In this document: positions 1 to 11,017 of the stretch, one piece after another
Layout of the letters: every line of letters begins with the position of its first letter
Numbering within the stretch: position 1 is the stretch's first letter
Assembly (NCBI RefSeq): GCF_026745355.1
Contig: NC_079210.1
Location: 29,594,616-29,658,615 of the forward strand
DNA: 64,000 bases
Source: Beta vulgaris subsp. vulgaris
Taxonomy: Eukaryota > Streptophyta > Magnoliopsida > Caryophyllales > Amaranthaceae
Reading direction: 5' to 3'
Notes under the pieces: model-generated
The model's database searches: none
What the model was told of the DNA's origin: nothing
Seen by the model: only the letters and a program-made list of their open reading frames with translations
Made by a program: the position numbers and the translations under genes

Positions 1-130
1 GGAACTAGTTAAGAAATTTCATGTTGATGCAATCTTGAATGATTAAATCAAATGTTGCCTTCTTAGATAGGCATATAAGTTATACTCGAACCTAAAGTAG
101 AGTTATATTACTTTCTGGTCACGAAGTAGG

Positions 131-1075
131 GTGGCTAACAACAACGACCTGGCTGTTGCTATTCTCCTCTTGGCAGAAAAATTGACTCGGAGAGAGATGA
201 TCGTCCTGAGACTATTGGGGAAATGTTTCAAAGGCTAGCTAAGGTTAAGCCACCGTAATATAAGGAGCAAGCTGAGCCAACCTTCCTAGAAAATTGGATT
301 AGGGAGTTTGAGAAACTTTTTGAGGCAGTGAACTGACCTGAGCATATGAGAGTGGGTTAGGTTGTGCTATACCTTAAAGATGAGGCCGATTTATGGTGGA
401 GGGAGAGTGGAGCTAGATTGAGTGTTGTGGAAGGATTCGATTGGAATGCCTTTGTGATTGTCCAGAGAGGGAAATTTTACACTGCCTTTATGAGGAAGAA
501 CAAGGCCCAGGAATTCATTAACCCTAGGATGGGTACTATGACCATCTCTAAGTACTACGACAAATTCATAGCACTGTTAAGATTTGCACTTGAGGTAGTA
601 GCCACTAAGGAACTTAAGGCTCAAAGGTTTGAGTAAGGCTTGACTGATGAGATACAGTTGGGAATAGGAGGTGAGACCCTTACATCCCTAGATATTGTGT
701 ATTGGAGAGCATCCCATATTCATGGACTACGGTTAAGGAGGGACAAGAAGAATATTTTGGTAGGTGAAAAGAGAAAAGACTTGAATACTGGAGAAAACCA
801 AGGGAATTTCAAGAGAAACCGGAATGGTAATGGGAATTTCCAAGGGACAAACAACCAGAATATATAACCGCAATGAGGGTAGACCTGAAAGACTTCATCA
901 CTGCAAGAGCTATGATAAAAACCACCCTGGGAAAGACGGTAAGGGAGAACTAGTGACTTGTAACTACTGCCAAAAAAAAAGGGTCACAAGGAGTATGAGT
1001 GCTACTCAAAGCATGGTAAGGATAAGAAAGGTCAGGGGAGTGGTAATCAGGGCAGATCATGGTTCAACTAGTCAG
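131..1075 (+). pseudogene. Ty3/gypsy gag, N-terminal part (broken)
   Basis: Encodes the capsid precursor of the gypsy element. The expected start codon reads GTG at 131-133 (V-A-N-N-N-D in place of an initiating Met), with stops before the next readable block. Residues from 364-636 match the Retrotrans_gag capsid domain, with KDEADLWWR, a central FY and the MTISKYYDKF segment. The tail after 640 is rich in K, N, G and R. A CCHC zinc knuckle begins C-N-Y-C at about 958, but an extra A in the run near 972-980 shifts the frame, so its His and last Cys are read in another frame. The gene stops at 1075 where the CACTA element enters and resumes at 15374. Confidence 0.8.
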
Positions 1076-1625
1076 CACTATAAAAAAAATTGGCTATAGA
1101 GGCACATCATTTGGCTGACTTGCCTCTAAAACTCCCTTTTACCATCACATAAACATGATTGCCTCTAATTATATGGTTTTTAGTGTCAAGTATATTCTGG
1201 TGCCTCTAAAGATACATTTCAGCATCAGACGAATGTTGGTTGCCTCTAAAACCATGTTTTTAGCTTCACATGGATATTGGTTGTCGCTAAATCCATATTT
1301 TTAGCATCACATGAATTTAATTGTCTCTAAAGCCATTTTTTTTTAGCATCAACTGTAATTAGTCATCTCTAAAGCCATGTATTTAGCGTCACATGACTTT
1401 AGTTATCTCTAAAGCCATTTTTTTCAGCATCAACTGTAGTTAGTTGTCTCCAAAAGCCATGTATTTAGCGTCACATGAATTTAGTTGTCTCTAAAGCCAT
1501 TTTGTCAACATCAACTGTAGTTAGTTGTCTCTAAAACCATGTATTTAACGTCACATGAATTTAGTTGTCTCGATAGCCATTTTTTTCAGCATCACATAGA
1601 TTATTGTTGCATCTAAAGATATTTT
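1076..1625. repeat. Left subterminal repeat array of the 14.3 kb CACTA
   Basis: About a dozen degenerate copies of the pair TTGCCTCTAAA and a TTTAGC(A/G)TCACATGAATTTAG block, at roughly 60 bp spacing. Nearer 1320-1560 the motif drifts to TTGTCTCTAAAGCCAT. The array matches the right-end array in motif but opposite in orientation. Repeated subterminal motifs are known transposase/TNPA binding sites in En/Spm; the binding here is inferred. Confidence 0.8.
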
Positions 1626-2392
1626 TTAGTGTCACTTGAATTGTCGTTAGTGGTGTCAAAAACAGATTTTACTGCTGGGTCAACCTGATATTGACCTAAT
1701 TTGAACATGGTTCGACCTGTGAGGGTCAGTCTCCAGACTTGATCGAAACCTGACCTGAGATTACCCAGACTTGACCGGCACCCGGCAAAGTCATATTCTA
1801 GCCTGACCACACAAACCTGCATTCAAACTCGGATCTGACCCTATCTCAACTCAATATTAACCCAAAACCAACTAGACCCAGTAAATACCCGATTTATTTA
1901 TGACCAATCCGAATTCAACTATAATTCATGTTTACTAAATAAAATAAAATTTACCTTATTTGATCTAATTTTTAAACTAACCTATTTGAACGACTAAACT
2001 CCACAAAATTCTTAAAATTCAATTATTTGTTTTATATCACAAAAATCATTTAAATATGTTACGTATTTTTCTACATATGTTGGCTAATCAAATAGGGATA
2101 CACAAAGGTTGGCAAATTCTTATACCCCACAACTAAGTCATCCCTGTAATTCTCCAAATCAAATAGGTATACCCAAAGTTCGGCAACTAAATCATCCTCA
2201 TAATTTTACAAATTAAATAGGCATACACAAAGATCGGCAACTACACCATCCTTGTAATTTTCCAATTTTATGATCGACAACTAAATCATACTACATCATC
2301 CTTGTATATCATCCTCATAAGTTTTTATGAAGTGGCCTAATGCAAAAACTACTGAAATTTGCAGATCATACTTTCTAACTTCCACTAGTAGA
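1626..2392. other. Non-coding CACTA interior, GACCTGA-rich stretch
   Basis: The section 1670-1890 is rich in GACCTGA/ACCCGAC-like words, a composition seen again at 44880-45040. The section 2100-2340 repeats short phrases such as ACACAAAG-TCGGCAACTA and CATCCTTGTAATTTTCCAA about every 60-70 bp. The reverse-strand reading frame at 1613-1822 resembles nothing I know and looks incidental. Confidence 0.4.
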
Positions 2393-2530
2393 AAAAACGC
2401 GGTTTTTTGGCTGCGCAGCAACTAAGAGGGCAGCAATAGGTCATTAATATATTGCTGCGGTTTTTAACTGAGATTTATAATGTATATTGTTGCGGTTTTC
2501 CCGGAAAACCACAGCAATACATACATGTTT
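2393..2530. mobile_element. Isolated CACTA-type terminus, partner end not found
   Basis: CACTAGTAGAAAAAACGCGG begins at 2393 and is followed by TTGCTGCGG/CCGCAGCAAT-like repeats to about 2520, which resembles the subterminal region of a small CACTA element. No matching ...CTACTAGTG end with similar subterminal repeats follows. The element probably ran into 2530-3590 and lost its right end. Confidence 0.5.
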
Positions 2531-3593
2531 AAGAAAAAAAATATTATTTATTGTTACATTTTGTCATTTAATTTGAAACAAAAAAAAAAATCAAAAAATA
2601 GCAAAAAAAATCATAAACTTCCACCACCAAAAAATGCAATGAAACTAACAAATAAAAAACAAAACAAAGTAAAACACAAACGAATCTAAAACAAACAAAT
2701 CTGAGAATTACACCGAACAAACAAAAATGAGATAATTACAATGAACAAACAAATTTGAAACAATGAACAACTTAATCTAAAACATTGAACAAACAAATCA
2801 ACAACACTAACCTAACAAAAAGAATTGAATTAAAACAACCATTTGTTTGCTGAATTAAAAAACAAATCTGAGAATCAAATAAAAAAAGACGGTGGCAAGT
2901 TCCAGCGTTGAAGCGAAGGCGGCTAACGATGGAGAGCTGAGCGACGGCTAAGTCGGCGACGATGGAGGGCTGACGATGGAGGGCTAACGATGGAGGGCTG
3001 ACGAGGATTGAATTTCTTTTCTGTCATCGTTTATTCGTTCATTGGTCACCGGCGAGTCATTAGGGTTCAGGTGAGAAAGAATTGAGTGAAGGAGTCGGGG
3101 AAGGAGATGAGAGCGTCGCTGTTAGGTGAGAGAGGAAGGAGAAAGTGAAGATATAGGAAGAAAGAGAGAGGAGATGAGAGGTTGAGAATGAAACGGCGTG
3201 AGAGGAAGAGGGAGGAAGATAGAGGAAGTGCGTCTAATTGAGAGAAGAAACAAACTAAAATCAAACACTCCAACTATATGCAGCAGAAGAAACAATAATC
3301 ATAGACATTTACCTGGAAATGAGATAGAGCCTCGAAGGCAAAAAAAAAAAATTTCAGAGAGATTGAACTGAGTGAACAATAGCACGAGAGGGAAGGAAGA
3401 AATGAAAGGGAATTTGGGGATTTTGACTTTTAAAACTTATTTGGAGTTTTGAAGTAGCGGGCGTGGGAGTTTTGAATATGGATGAATATTTTACTGCAGC
3501 CTTTCTTAATTTTAGTTTGCTAAGAAAAAAATATACTTCACGAATTTTACGGATTATAACTCATTTTTGATAGATAAACTTGTTTTCAATTAA
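2531..3593. other. Non-coding interior, A-rich then purine-rich, with a short minisatellite
   Basis: 2570-2880 is A-rich with repeated AACAAACAAAT phrases. 2926-3005 carries three to four copies of GATGGAGGGCTGAC. 3060-3420 is purine-rich (GAGAGAGGAAG). The reverse-strand frame at 3067-3273 is a low-complexity translation of that tract. It may be the body of the CACTA-like element that starts at 2393. Confidence 0.35.
2926..3005. repeat. Minisatellite, unit GATGGAGGGCT(A/G)AC
   Basis: Near-identical short units in tandem (GATGGAGAGCTGAGC, then GATGGAGGGCTGAC, GATGGAGGGCTAAC, GATGGAGGGCTGAC). It lies between two compositionally different tracts and has no coding signal. Confidence 0.6.
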
Positions 3594-4174
3594 TCTCTAT
3601 TATATAAGGGAAGGGGGGGAGCAATGGTGTCCTCTTTTGAGATGCCTATTTTGCCCCCCTTCCTTTTCTAAATTACAAAAGGAATGTCAAAATTAAAATT
3701 GGCAATCAAAGAAAATTACCACAAATTAATTTACAACACTCACTCATAAATCACTCACAAATCACTTAAAAGAAGAAACTTACAAATCAGTCATACAATT
3801 GAGAAAATCACGCAAATCATGCAAATAATCAAGAAACTTTATTAAAACTTCAAATTAACATACAAACTAAAACTAATAACCTAGAACGTCAATACAGACA
3901 AAAATATTTACAAAAATTTACTTACAAATCACTATTCTCAAGAACCATTCACAATTAATGGTGGGTCATGATAAAAAATAGAGGTGTATTTGTAGTGAAA
4001 TCAGAATTTAGAAGTTAGACAAGGAAACAAATTATTCACTTTTTTTATAGTGTCCTATATATAATGAAATTTTACATATATTTGGACCTATCTTTTTCTA
4101 TTATATAATATCGATTAATTATCAAGGTAAAAAGATTTATGTAAAATATCATTCAATAATTAAAGTACAACATA
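3594..4174 (+). mobile_element. Helitron-like 5' end, first copy (no 3' end seen)
   Basis: Begins A|TCTCTATTATATAAGGGAAG, the TC start after an A expected of plant Helitrons. The first ~90 bp are shared with the copy that starts at 4175. No GC hairpin followed by CTAG-like bases occurs before 4175, so this copy is truncated or joined head-to-tail to the next one. No Rep/helicase coding. Confidence 0.5.
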
Positions 4175-4756
4175 TCTCTATTATATAAGGGAAGGGGGGA
4201 GCTATCGTGTCCCCAAATGAAGAGACTATGTTACCCCCTTCCCATTCTAAATTACAAATTCACTTACAAATCAATGGGGGCTTCAAACTAAAATACCAAA
4301 AATATAATTATAACAATCACTCACAAGTCAACTAAAATCATAAAATTGCATAATTTACGTTATGCAAATCACTAAAATGAGAAAAATTTACAAAAATCTA
4401 AAAATTCACTTACGAACGACAACTTATGAAAAAATTGACTTGAAATCAAAGTGTCCACTTTCTTTACAATTTATGAAGTACTATACTTAATTCAAAAATC
4501 AACTAAAAAATCATAATAATAGAAATCAGAAATAAATTTAATAAAATTTCTATTTTGTTCATAGAATTTAACTTTGAAAAGTAAAAAAAAAAATGGTGAG
4601 AGACTTAAGTGACATAAACTAAACCAATCAAAATTTTGCAACTAAAAACAATTATACTTCGTATGTCTAATGTCAAATTTTGACTCTTATGCCAAAGAAA
4701 ATCAAGTTTCTGTTTTGAAAAAAATTCAAGCACGCATCGCGTGCAAAAAATTATAG
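4175..4756 (+). mobile_element. Non-autonomous Helitron-like element, 582 bp
   Basis: Starts with TCTCTATTATATAAGGG after an A and ends with a perfect hairpin, GCACGC-ATC-GCGTGC (4730-4744), then 12 bases later ATAG|T, one base off the canonical CTAG|T. The hairpin closely matches the ones at 46751 and 51890, so these are related families. No coding capacity. Confidence 0.65.
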
Positions 4757-4780
4757 TTAATTATAATAGATTATTACTAA

Positions 4781-5131
4781 GGCCCAGTTCAGTTCACCTT
4801 ATACTTGCTAATCAGAACTTATTAGAGCTGGTTAGAACTGATTAGAATTGATTTGAACTGATTAGAATTGATTTTTACTGAACTAATTTTAAGGATTAAA
4901 ACTGACTAGAACTGGTTAAAACTTATTAGAACTTATTAAAACTGATTAAAATTTAATATTGAATTGATTGGAACTGATTCAAACTGATTAGAACTGATCA
5001 CAGTTGAACTCATTTTTTAAATACTGATTAAAACTGATTTTTACTTATTAAAACTGATTAAAACTTATTAAACTTTATTAGAACTGATTAGAACTAAACA
5101 TTATTTTTTTAAAGGTGAACTGAATAGGGCC
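4781..5131. mobile_element. Harbinger/Tourist-like MITE with internal TGATTAGAAC repeats
   Basis: Terminal inverted repeats GGCCCAGTTCAGTTCACCTT (4781) and, read from the other strand at 5131, GGCCCTATTCAGTTCACCTT. Flanks are TAA on the left and TAC on the right, compatible with a mutated 3 bp TAA duplication. The interior is about 25 degenerate copies of a GAACTGATTA word. The CAGTTCAG ends resemble those of the elements at 46193 and 59371. Confidence 0.6.
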
Positions 5132-5350
5132 TACTTTATCCTAAAATAGTAGGTTTATTTAGGGTTGTCCATTATTCGGAAAAAATCCAAAATCCAATCC
5201 AAATTATCAATTCAGATTGGACATTTTCTATTTTAGATTGGATTTAGACTCAAAATTTTTTGATTTTGAATTATCGAATTGGATTTGGACTAGGCATATT
5301 AAAATCCATATATATATATATATAATATTTATATATATATAAATAGATTT
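5132..5350. other. Spacer with TTGGATTTGGA words and TA tract
   Basis: Contains AT-rich TTGGATTTGGA/AATCCAAT words that reappear at 11095-11190 beyond the inverted-repeat element, suggesting a single region split by that element. Ends with a TA/TATAT tract. Confidence 0.35.
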
Positions 5351-5970
5351 GGGCTCATGTGAGAATACCATAGTTATGTGAGAAAAGCTACTTATGTGAG
5401 AACAAATATCAGCCCTTGGATCTTTTAATCTAAAGGCTGTCATTTATTGGGTTTTTGGGTTTCATTAATCCCAAAAAAAAATGTCGTCACTTCGTCCCAA
5501 CTTCTTCGTCCAAAAGAAACCCAATTCCTCTCATTCTTCACCGACCTTCGGCATTTTCGTCCTCCATTGAAGCTTCAACAACATTCAACACTATCAATTT
5601 GTCCTCAATGAAAGCTCAAACAAGATTCAAGGTTCCCCATTGAATCTCGAAGAAGATTTTAAATGGTAAATTTTCGAATTTCTTGAACTACCTTCGACAT
5701 TTTCGTCCTCAATTGAAGCTTCAACAACATTTTTTTAAGCTTAATTTTGTAGTTATTTGCAGGTTTTTAGGGTTTCGTTTTTATAGGATGATGTTACTTT
5801 GCAATTATTTTTAAATTAATGTAGTGTCTTTAGCAAAATTTTCATTTTTTTAATTCATTTTTGATTTTAGGGCTTGTTCTTGAATTCCATGAAGGAGAAA
5901 TTCGATCAAACAGTTTGCTCATCATAAATGAATTTCTTGATGTTGTTACATTGAAATTAAGCATGTATAA

Positions 5971-6056
5971 TTGGTGATGTATTGTTAGGCAACTTGTGAT
6001 GTATTTTTACGCAACTTGTGATGTATTTTTACGCAACTTATGATGTATATTTAAGT
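5971..6056. repeat. Short tandem repeat of a ~27 bp unit
   Basis: Two near-identical units containing TTTTTACGCAACTTGTGATG plus a third, diverged one. Related GATGTACAT words recur across the element (6600-6660, 8440-8490, 9290-9550). Confidence 0.6.
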
Positions 6057-7405
6057 CTACTAGTTACAGTATAGACAGAGTTACTAATGATGTTGTTCAG
6101 TTCTTGTGCCCACATGCCACATCTGCTCATATTTTTTTTAGTAGAATTGATGTTGTTTTGAAAGTTCATATGCTTTTAACAGTACAATAATAATATTGTA
6201 TCCTGTCAAAACCGATGAAAGTAGCTAGGATGGCTAAAACCCATCTTTCACATGTATAATAATGTCTCAAGCCTTACAGATTAAGACATTGTATACAAGT
6301 CTTCCTGTGAACAGAAAAGGAACATATGAACTTCCTCGTTGTTGTTGCTTATTCACTTCATAAGCAACTTGATTTTCAAACAAATGAGTTCTTTCTACAG
6401 GAGAGCAGAATTAGCAACATCCTTGGACATCCCATAGGAAACAACATATCTAATGACAAGGGTGTTTTTTTTTTTTTGCTAGAATAAAATCACAACACTA
6501 AACTTGTTTGGTACAGATATATGCAATTAACTTGTTTCCTTTTATGCAATATAAATTCCCAACTTGTACTTAATAATGTCCTAGAAATTTAATGTACTTT
6601 TAGTGTAGCACTGATATACATGTAGTAAAGTCATGATGTACATGTAGTAAACATATGATGAACATGTCCGAAATCATCAGATTGTACCCATTATGCATAG
6701 CCAAACAAAACAGATGATTAAATTCTAGAATAGTCATGGTGAAATGTAGGGAACTTCTTTTTTTTTCTCTTCTGTCTCAAACATATCAACATGATTGAGA
6801 ATCTGCTTAAGTCTTGAGATATACTGAGCATTATCAACTTTGGTCCACATTGCACTGAGTTTGATGTTCAAACTTTTTTACAGTGGACTATTGGTTATGT
6901 CTTCTCTTCCTTCTCTGATAAACTGAAATTTACAGTATATGGAGGATGATTTGGTAACAAAAGCTACAAAGGACGCTTCAGGGTAACAACAAACCAAAAT
7001 GATAATGATTCAGCGCATGTTGCCTTTATCAACGACCAGCTGAAAGCACAAAGTCAACTATGGACCGCTTGCAGAAGGAGGTATGCACACTTTGTAATAA
7101 ATTAACGTACACATTAAGGCAGACGATTTTGCAAATAATAATTCCTACTAGTTTGGATTTTGGGTGCAAAATCAATTTGGTTTCACTGATGAAGAGAGCA
7201 ACATATGCACATATTGGAGAATATTTGAATAATGTCATAGTTGTAATAAAATTAGACATATTAAAGAGTTTCAGTCAAGTTATTTCAAAAGCTTTTGTAT
7301 ACATTATCCATGAAAATATCAAAGTATCCCATTGATTGTCAACAGTGGAGATCACACGCAAGTACCCTATAAGCACCTGCCTATGCTTTTTACTTGTACT
7401 TTAAA

Positions 7406-7470
7406 ACCTATTAGCTCAAATGGAAGAGCATGTGCTATGCGCAAGATGTGGGTTCGATTCCTACATAGGT
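7406..7470 (+). ncRNA. tRNA-like sequence / SINE-type internal Pol III promoter (degenerate)
   Basis: ACCTATT at the start can pair with CATAGGT at the end except for one pair. A D-stem GCTC/GAGC is present. An A box TAGCTCAAATGG and a B box GGTTCGATTCC are correctly spaced. The anticodon arm does not form a proper 7-base loop and the length is only 65 nt, so it is not a functional tRNA. A tRNA-derived SINE head or decayed tRNA gene is the best reading; no clear SINE tail or duplication was found. Confidence 0.5.
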
Positions 7471-7776
7471 TATAAAATGACAATTATTAGAAGTTAGAGC
7501 CAAGACATAGAGCAAAACACGCCTTTAGAATGCTTCATGATTAGCAAACGAAGTGAAATAATTACTATATTTATATAGTATATTGTAGAGACAAGTACAT
7601 AACTAACTGAAGAGCACACTCGGTAAATTAGCACTAAAGTTTTCACCAAAAAAATAATTAGCACTAATGTACATGCAAACACTAAAATAAATCTATGTAA
7701 TCATTCTATGTAGTGGCATGTTTCATGTAATGCACATTTAATTTAGTCTATTATGCCCGCCCATTTCTTTGATAAA

Positions 7777-7975
7777 CTAACTGTCAATATGCATATAGCC
7801 ATTAGTTAGTTCAATAATAAGCCTTCCAAGAGGCCACAACTCCAACTGGTAAAAAATCCAATAATTGTAGTCTCCTTCCTCTTTAACAAGAGAGACATGG
7901 CAGCAAACCTGGATCTTCAGTTCATCTAATAAAGCTTCTCTCAATTCATAAAGAAGCAAATCCATTCCACTTCAA
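7777..7975 (-). other. Possible further captured exon, unrecognised
   Basis: A reverse-strand frame reads ...MDLLLYELREALLDELKIQ then a possible GT donor (minus GTTTGC at about 7916). The Leu/Glu-rich helix-like peptide with an exon-like border is compatible with a gene fragment on the same strand as the EHD piece, but I do not recognise it and it may be chance. Confidence 0.25.
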
Positions 7976-8064
7976 GAAGGCTTGCCTATTAAGCTAGCCC
8001 GGGTTGACTTGTGTGAGTTTCCGCTTTGATAAAGCACTTCAGCTAAATAAACTCAACCAGTAAA

Positions 8065-8250
8065 TCAAGCATATGGATTTTTGAAAGATTTGAGAAGTTC
8101 AGGGATGTCATAGCCCAGTATGTCATCAACAACTTGTACTTTTTGGGGTTTCAATTTTTCGGACTTGTCGAAGTTATAACCCCTGAGAACCACCCTGAAG
8201 TGCTCAACATTAGGGAAGTCTCCTGCAGGTAAGTGAAACTCCCTTTGAAC
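8065..8250 (-). pseudogene. Captured last exon of an EH-domain (EHD) protein gene
   Basis: Reverse-strand reading gives about 61 residues, VQREFHLPAGDFPNVEHF... through DDILGYDIPELLKSF to NPYA and a stop. This closely resembles the C-terminal end of plant EHD1/EHD2-type proteins, dynamin-like ATPases of endocytic recycling. A pyrimidine-rich tract and CAG acceptor lie immediately upstream (minus strand, at 8251), so the exon was copied as genomic DNA with its intron boundary. The EH domain, EF-hand and dynamin G domain are absent, so this is a fragment. Confidence 0.7.
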
Positions 8251-10043
8251 CTGCATGGAAAAAATAATCTAATCGTGAGGGTTAAGCTGTAGCCTATGTT
8301 ACTCGAACACAGGTGCACATAAATGGACTGATCAATAATGATAAATCAATTTGGGGAATGAAAGTGTTGATAATTGATATGTACATAAATGTAATAAATT
8401 GGAAAAAAAAAAGCAAGAGAAGGGGCTATACCATCTGATGTACATTGAAGATGTTAGTGATGTACATTGAAGCCATCTATGATGTACATTCAAGCCATGA
8501 ATGCCATCTGTATACCATTTTTTTATTACAGTAAGAACCCTTCTAAGCTAATGTGAGTATGTGAAAGTCTGAAAGAGCTTTCTTTTCTAAAACTTGTATC
8601 ACTATTTGCTTTACTAATATCTAAAAAAGTTATAAGCTTGAAGATAAAAGATAGAAGCTAGCAGTAAAATGTAATAGATCCTACCAAAACTAATGAACTA
8701 AGCACACAATGCTCTAGTTGAATAAACCCTCTTCAAGGGCATCCTTACAGCAAAGACGAGGCGATATATATACTATGTGGTTGAAAGATTCAGGCTTTCT
8801 GCTCACACTTGTGAGTGCAGTTCTGCAATAGAAGGCATGCTGCAAATGGAGCTGCCCTCATGTTCAGTTGCTTAATGAAACAAGGGCAACGGAATGAACG
8901 TGAGAATGGAAGCATATGAATTCATTCTTTCTTAAAAAGTAAATAATTTTTTCCAGGCAAAAATGTATATTCAAATATCACAACTGAAGTCTAGTATACA
9001 GAGTTCGGAAAGGACCCATATATATATCAAGCAAGCTGGTATAAACAAGTAAACAACTAGAGAAAAAAAAGGGGAAGATCAGCACTTTCACTGTTTGAGC
9101 ATCAGTCAGGAATCACAGTTTAAAGGCATAATTTGTTAGGAAGAGTAAAAAGGGTGAGTTTGAGATGTGAAGCCTTGGTAGCTGATTTTTGCAGAAGAAA
9201 TCAGTCACTCTATCTATCATCTACTAGATTTCCCACTAGAAATACTTTCTTGAATCTGCTTGAAATTTAATGGTCTTGTATGTTATCTATGATGTACATA
9301 TGTCAAAGACCTAATATACATGAGTTCCAACTCTATTAAAAGAAATGTACATGAGTTCCAACTCTCTTAAAATAACTCTCTTCTTCAATGCCAAACATTC
9401 ATAATAACATTCAAGCACATGGTGAAATTAGAACTCAATTAAAAAAGGAATGCTTAATATTGTCCATGAGATTTAATGTACTTGTAGTGTAGCATCGATG
9501 TACATTTAGTGTAGCACTGATCTATATGTAGTGTAGCACTGATGTACATGACTTCCACCTGTTCTAGCAGAGTCTAAGAAGAGTCGGTGTATCCAAAGTC
9601 AGACCAGCTATTGTGGTTAGTTCTTTCTCGCATACCAACAATAGAGCTACTTAAATACCAAAAGACATGATATATGAAAGTTCTAAAGACATCAAGACCA
9701 CGTTGGGTACACTGCCACAACATAAAACACTAAAAGTTACAAAGCCAAAATAAAGTTATTGATTTAAGTTTCAACTAGGAGTTCTTGACTTAATATTTAA
9801 GAATAGTGACTACATTAGGCTATTTTCTAGTGTAATTGAACGACTCTAATCCACTATCCTCTTTCAAAAACAAGATTTTTCTAAGATTTTGCAAAGAATT
9901 CAAGGAATATTAAGTATTTATAACTGACAACTACAAGTAATATTATATTGGAGCTTCATAAATAAAGATGTTGCAATTATTTTAGAATAGATGAAGAATT
10001 TCATAATGGAAGGAGTGATCCTCAAGTGTCCAAGTGAACAAAC

Positions 10044-10135
10044 CTGTCCAGATGCACAATCCCAAATCCTGATATGCTCATTTGTACTCCCTGTGTAAAG
10101 CTTGTCCCAAATGGTAAAGTGATCCCAGTTACAAC
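10044..10135 (-). pseudogene. Captured WD40-repeat exon, possibly from a CCCH-WD40 (ZFWD) gene
   Basis: On the reverse strand, an exon bounded by a CAG acceptor (10136-10138) and a GT donor (10043-10042) encodes a WD40 blade: DKLYTGSTNEHIRIWDCASG. The LYTGS...R.WDCASGQ pattern is like plant zinc-finger WD40 proteins, but one blade cannot settle the parent gene. No neighbouring blades are recognisable. Both this and the EHD fragment lie on the same strand inside the 5351-10920 element, as in a chimeric capture. Confidence 0.5.
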
Positions 10136-10918
10136 CTGACCCCAAAACACATCAATTTAAACCCAATATATATCAAGCCCATTACAAGCAGAGATATTCC
10201 ATATTCAAACATCAATTGCAATGAAAACTAAAACAAAAAAAAAAATATTGAAACAACTCCCCAAACATCAATCTAATCCATCAAACATATCTTCAAATTC
10301 AATTAACCAAACCCATCAATTTTAAACACTTCGCAACATGGACAACATGGTTACTTCATGGGACACAGAATTTGTAGCAAAACAAAAAAAAAAGATTCAA
10401 ACTATAGAAAAAGTACCAACATTTTTATTGAATTTGGCCAGAACTTCTTTATCAAAAACGAATATTTGCCCAATATATAGTCGCTCTAGATGGGAGATTC
10501 ATTATGAACAATTCAACGAAAATCGAAAAATTAGATTGAATTCTACAAAATTCAAGAGAAAAAAAGGATAAAATTGGACAAAATTCATTAACTAGGTTTA
10601 TATTTCATACCTGATTTTGGAGAATCAATTTTGAAGAATCAATTAGGACGAAAAGGTTGAGATTTTTGTTTGTAATTAGTCGTAGATGATGAGAGGTATG
10701 AATTCCTCAGTGAGAAGAATCACACTTCACGCTCTCAATTTTTTTTTCCCGCTAAAATCGCAAGTCTGTGTGTGTATAATGCTGGGTTTTGTTACTAGTG
10801 TTGGTCAAATCGCAGCCCTTGGTTCTTTTTTGATCTAACGCTTGTAGTTAATTCTCACATATTAAGCTATTCTCACATAACTATTCATTCTCACATAACT
10901 ATTCATTCTCACCGGATC

Positions 10919-10924
<6 letters not shown>

Positions 10925-11016
<92 letters not shown>
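10925..11016. repeat. Compound microsatellite (CT)n(TA)n
   Basis: About 15 CT units followed by about 35 TA units with one break. It abuts the right inverted repeat of the 5351-10920 element. Confidence 0.9.

Positions 11017-11017
<1 letters not shown>

Larger units (their letters stand above)
5351..10920. mobile_element. 5.6 kb inverted-repeat element carrying host gene fragments (Pack-MULE-like or other gene-capturing class)
   Basis: The left end (GGGCTCATGTGAGAATACC...) and the right end read from the other strand (GGGATCCGGTGAGAATGAAT...) form degenerate inverted repeats of about 100 bp built from repeated TTATGTGAGAA words and ending in AGGGCTG/CAGCCCTT. Both ends abut TA microsatellites (5312-5342 and 10925-11016), and similar (A)TTGGATTTGGA sequence lies outside each side. 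The interior has no transposase I recognise but carries an EHD last exon and a WD40 exon, both on the reverse strand. The class is uncertain: a clean target duplication cannot be read because the flanks are TA repeats. Confidence 0.5.

Noticed and set aside
7406..7470. Functional tRNA gene
   Set aside because: The anticodon arm does not fold into a normal stem with a seven-base loop and the total length is short.
2393..10797. A single CACTA element from the 2393 tip to TACTAGTG at 10797
   Set aside because: The flanking three bases do not match (TTC versus TTG) and no shared subterminal repeats are present at the right end; the TAGTG is probably chance.
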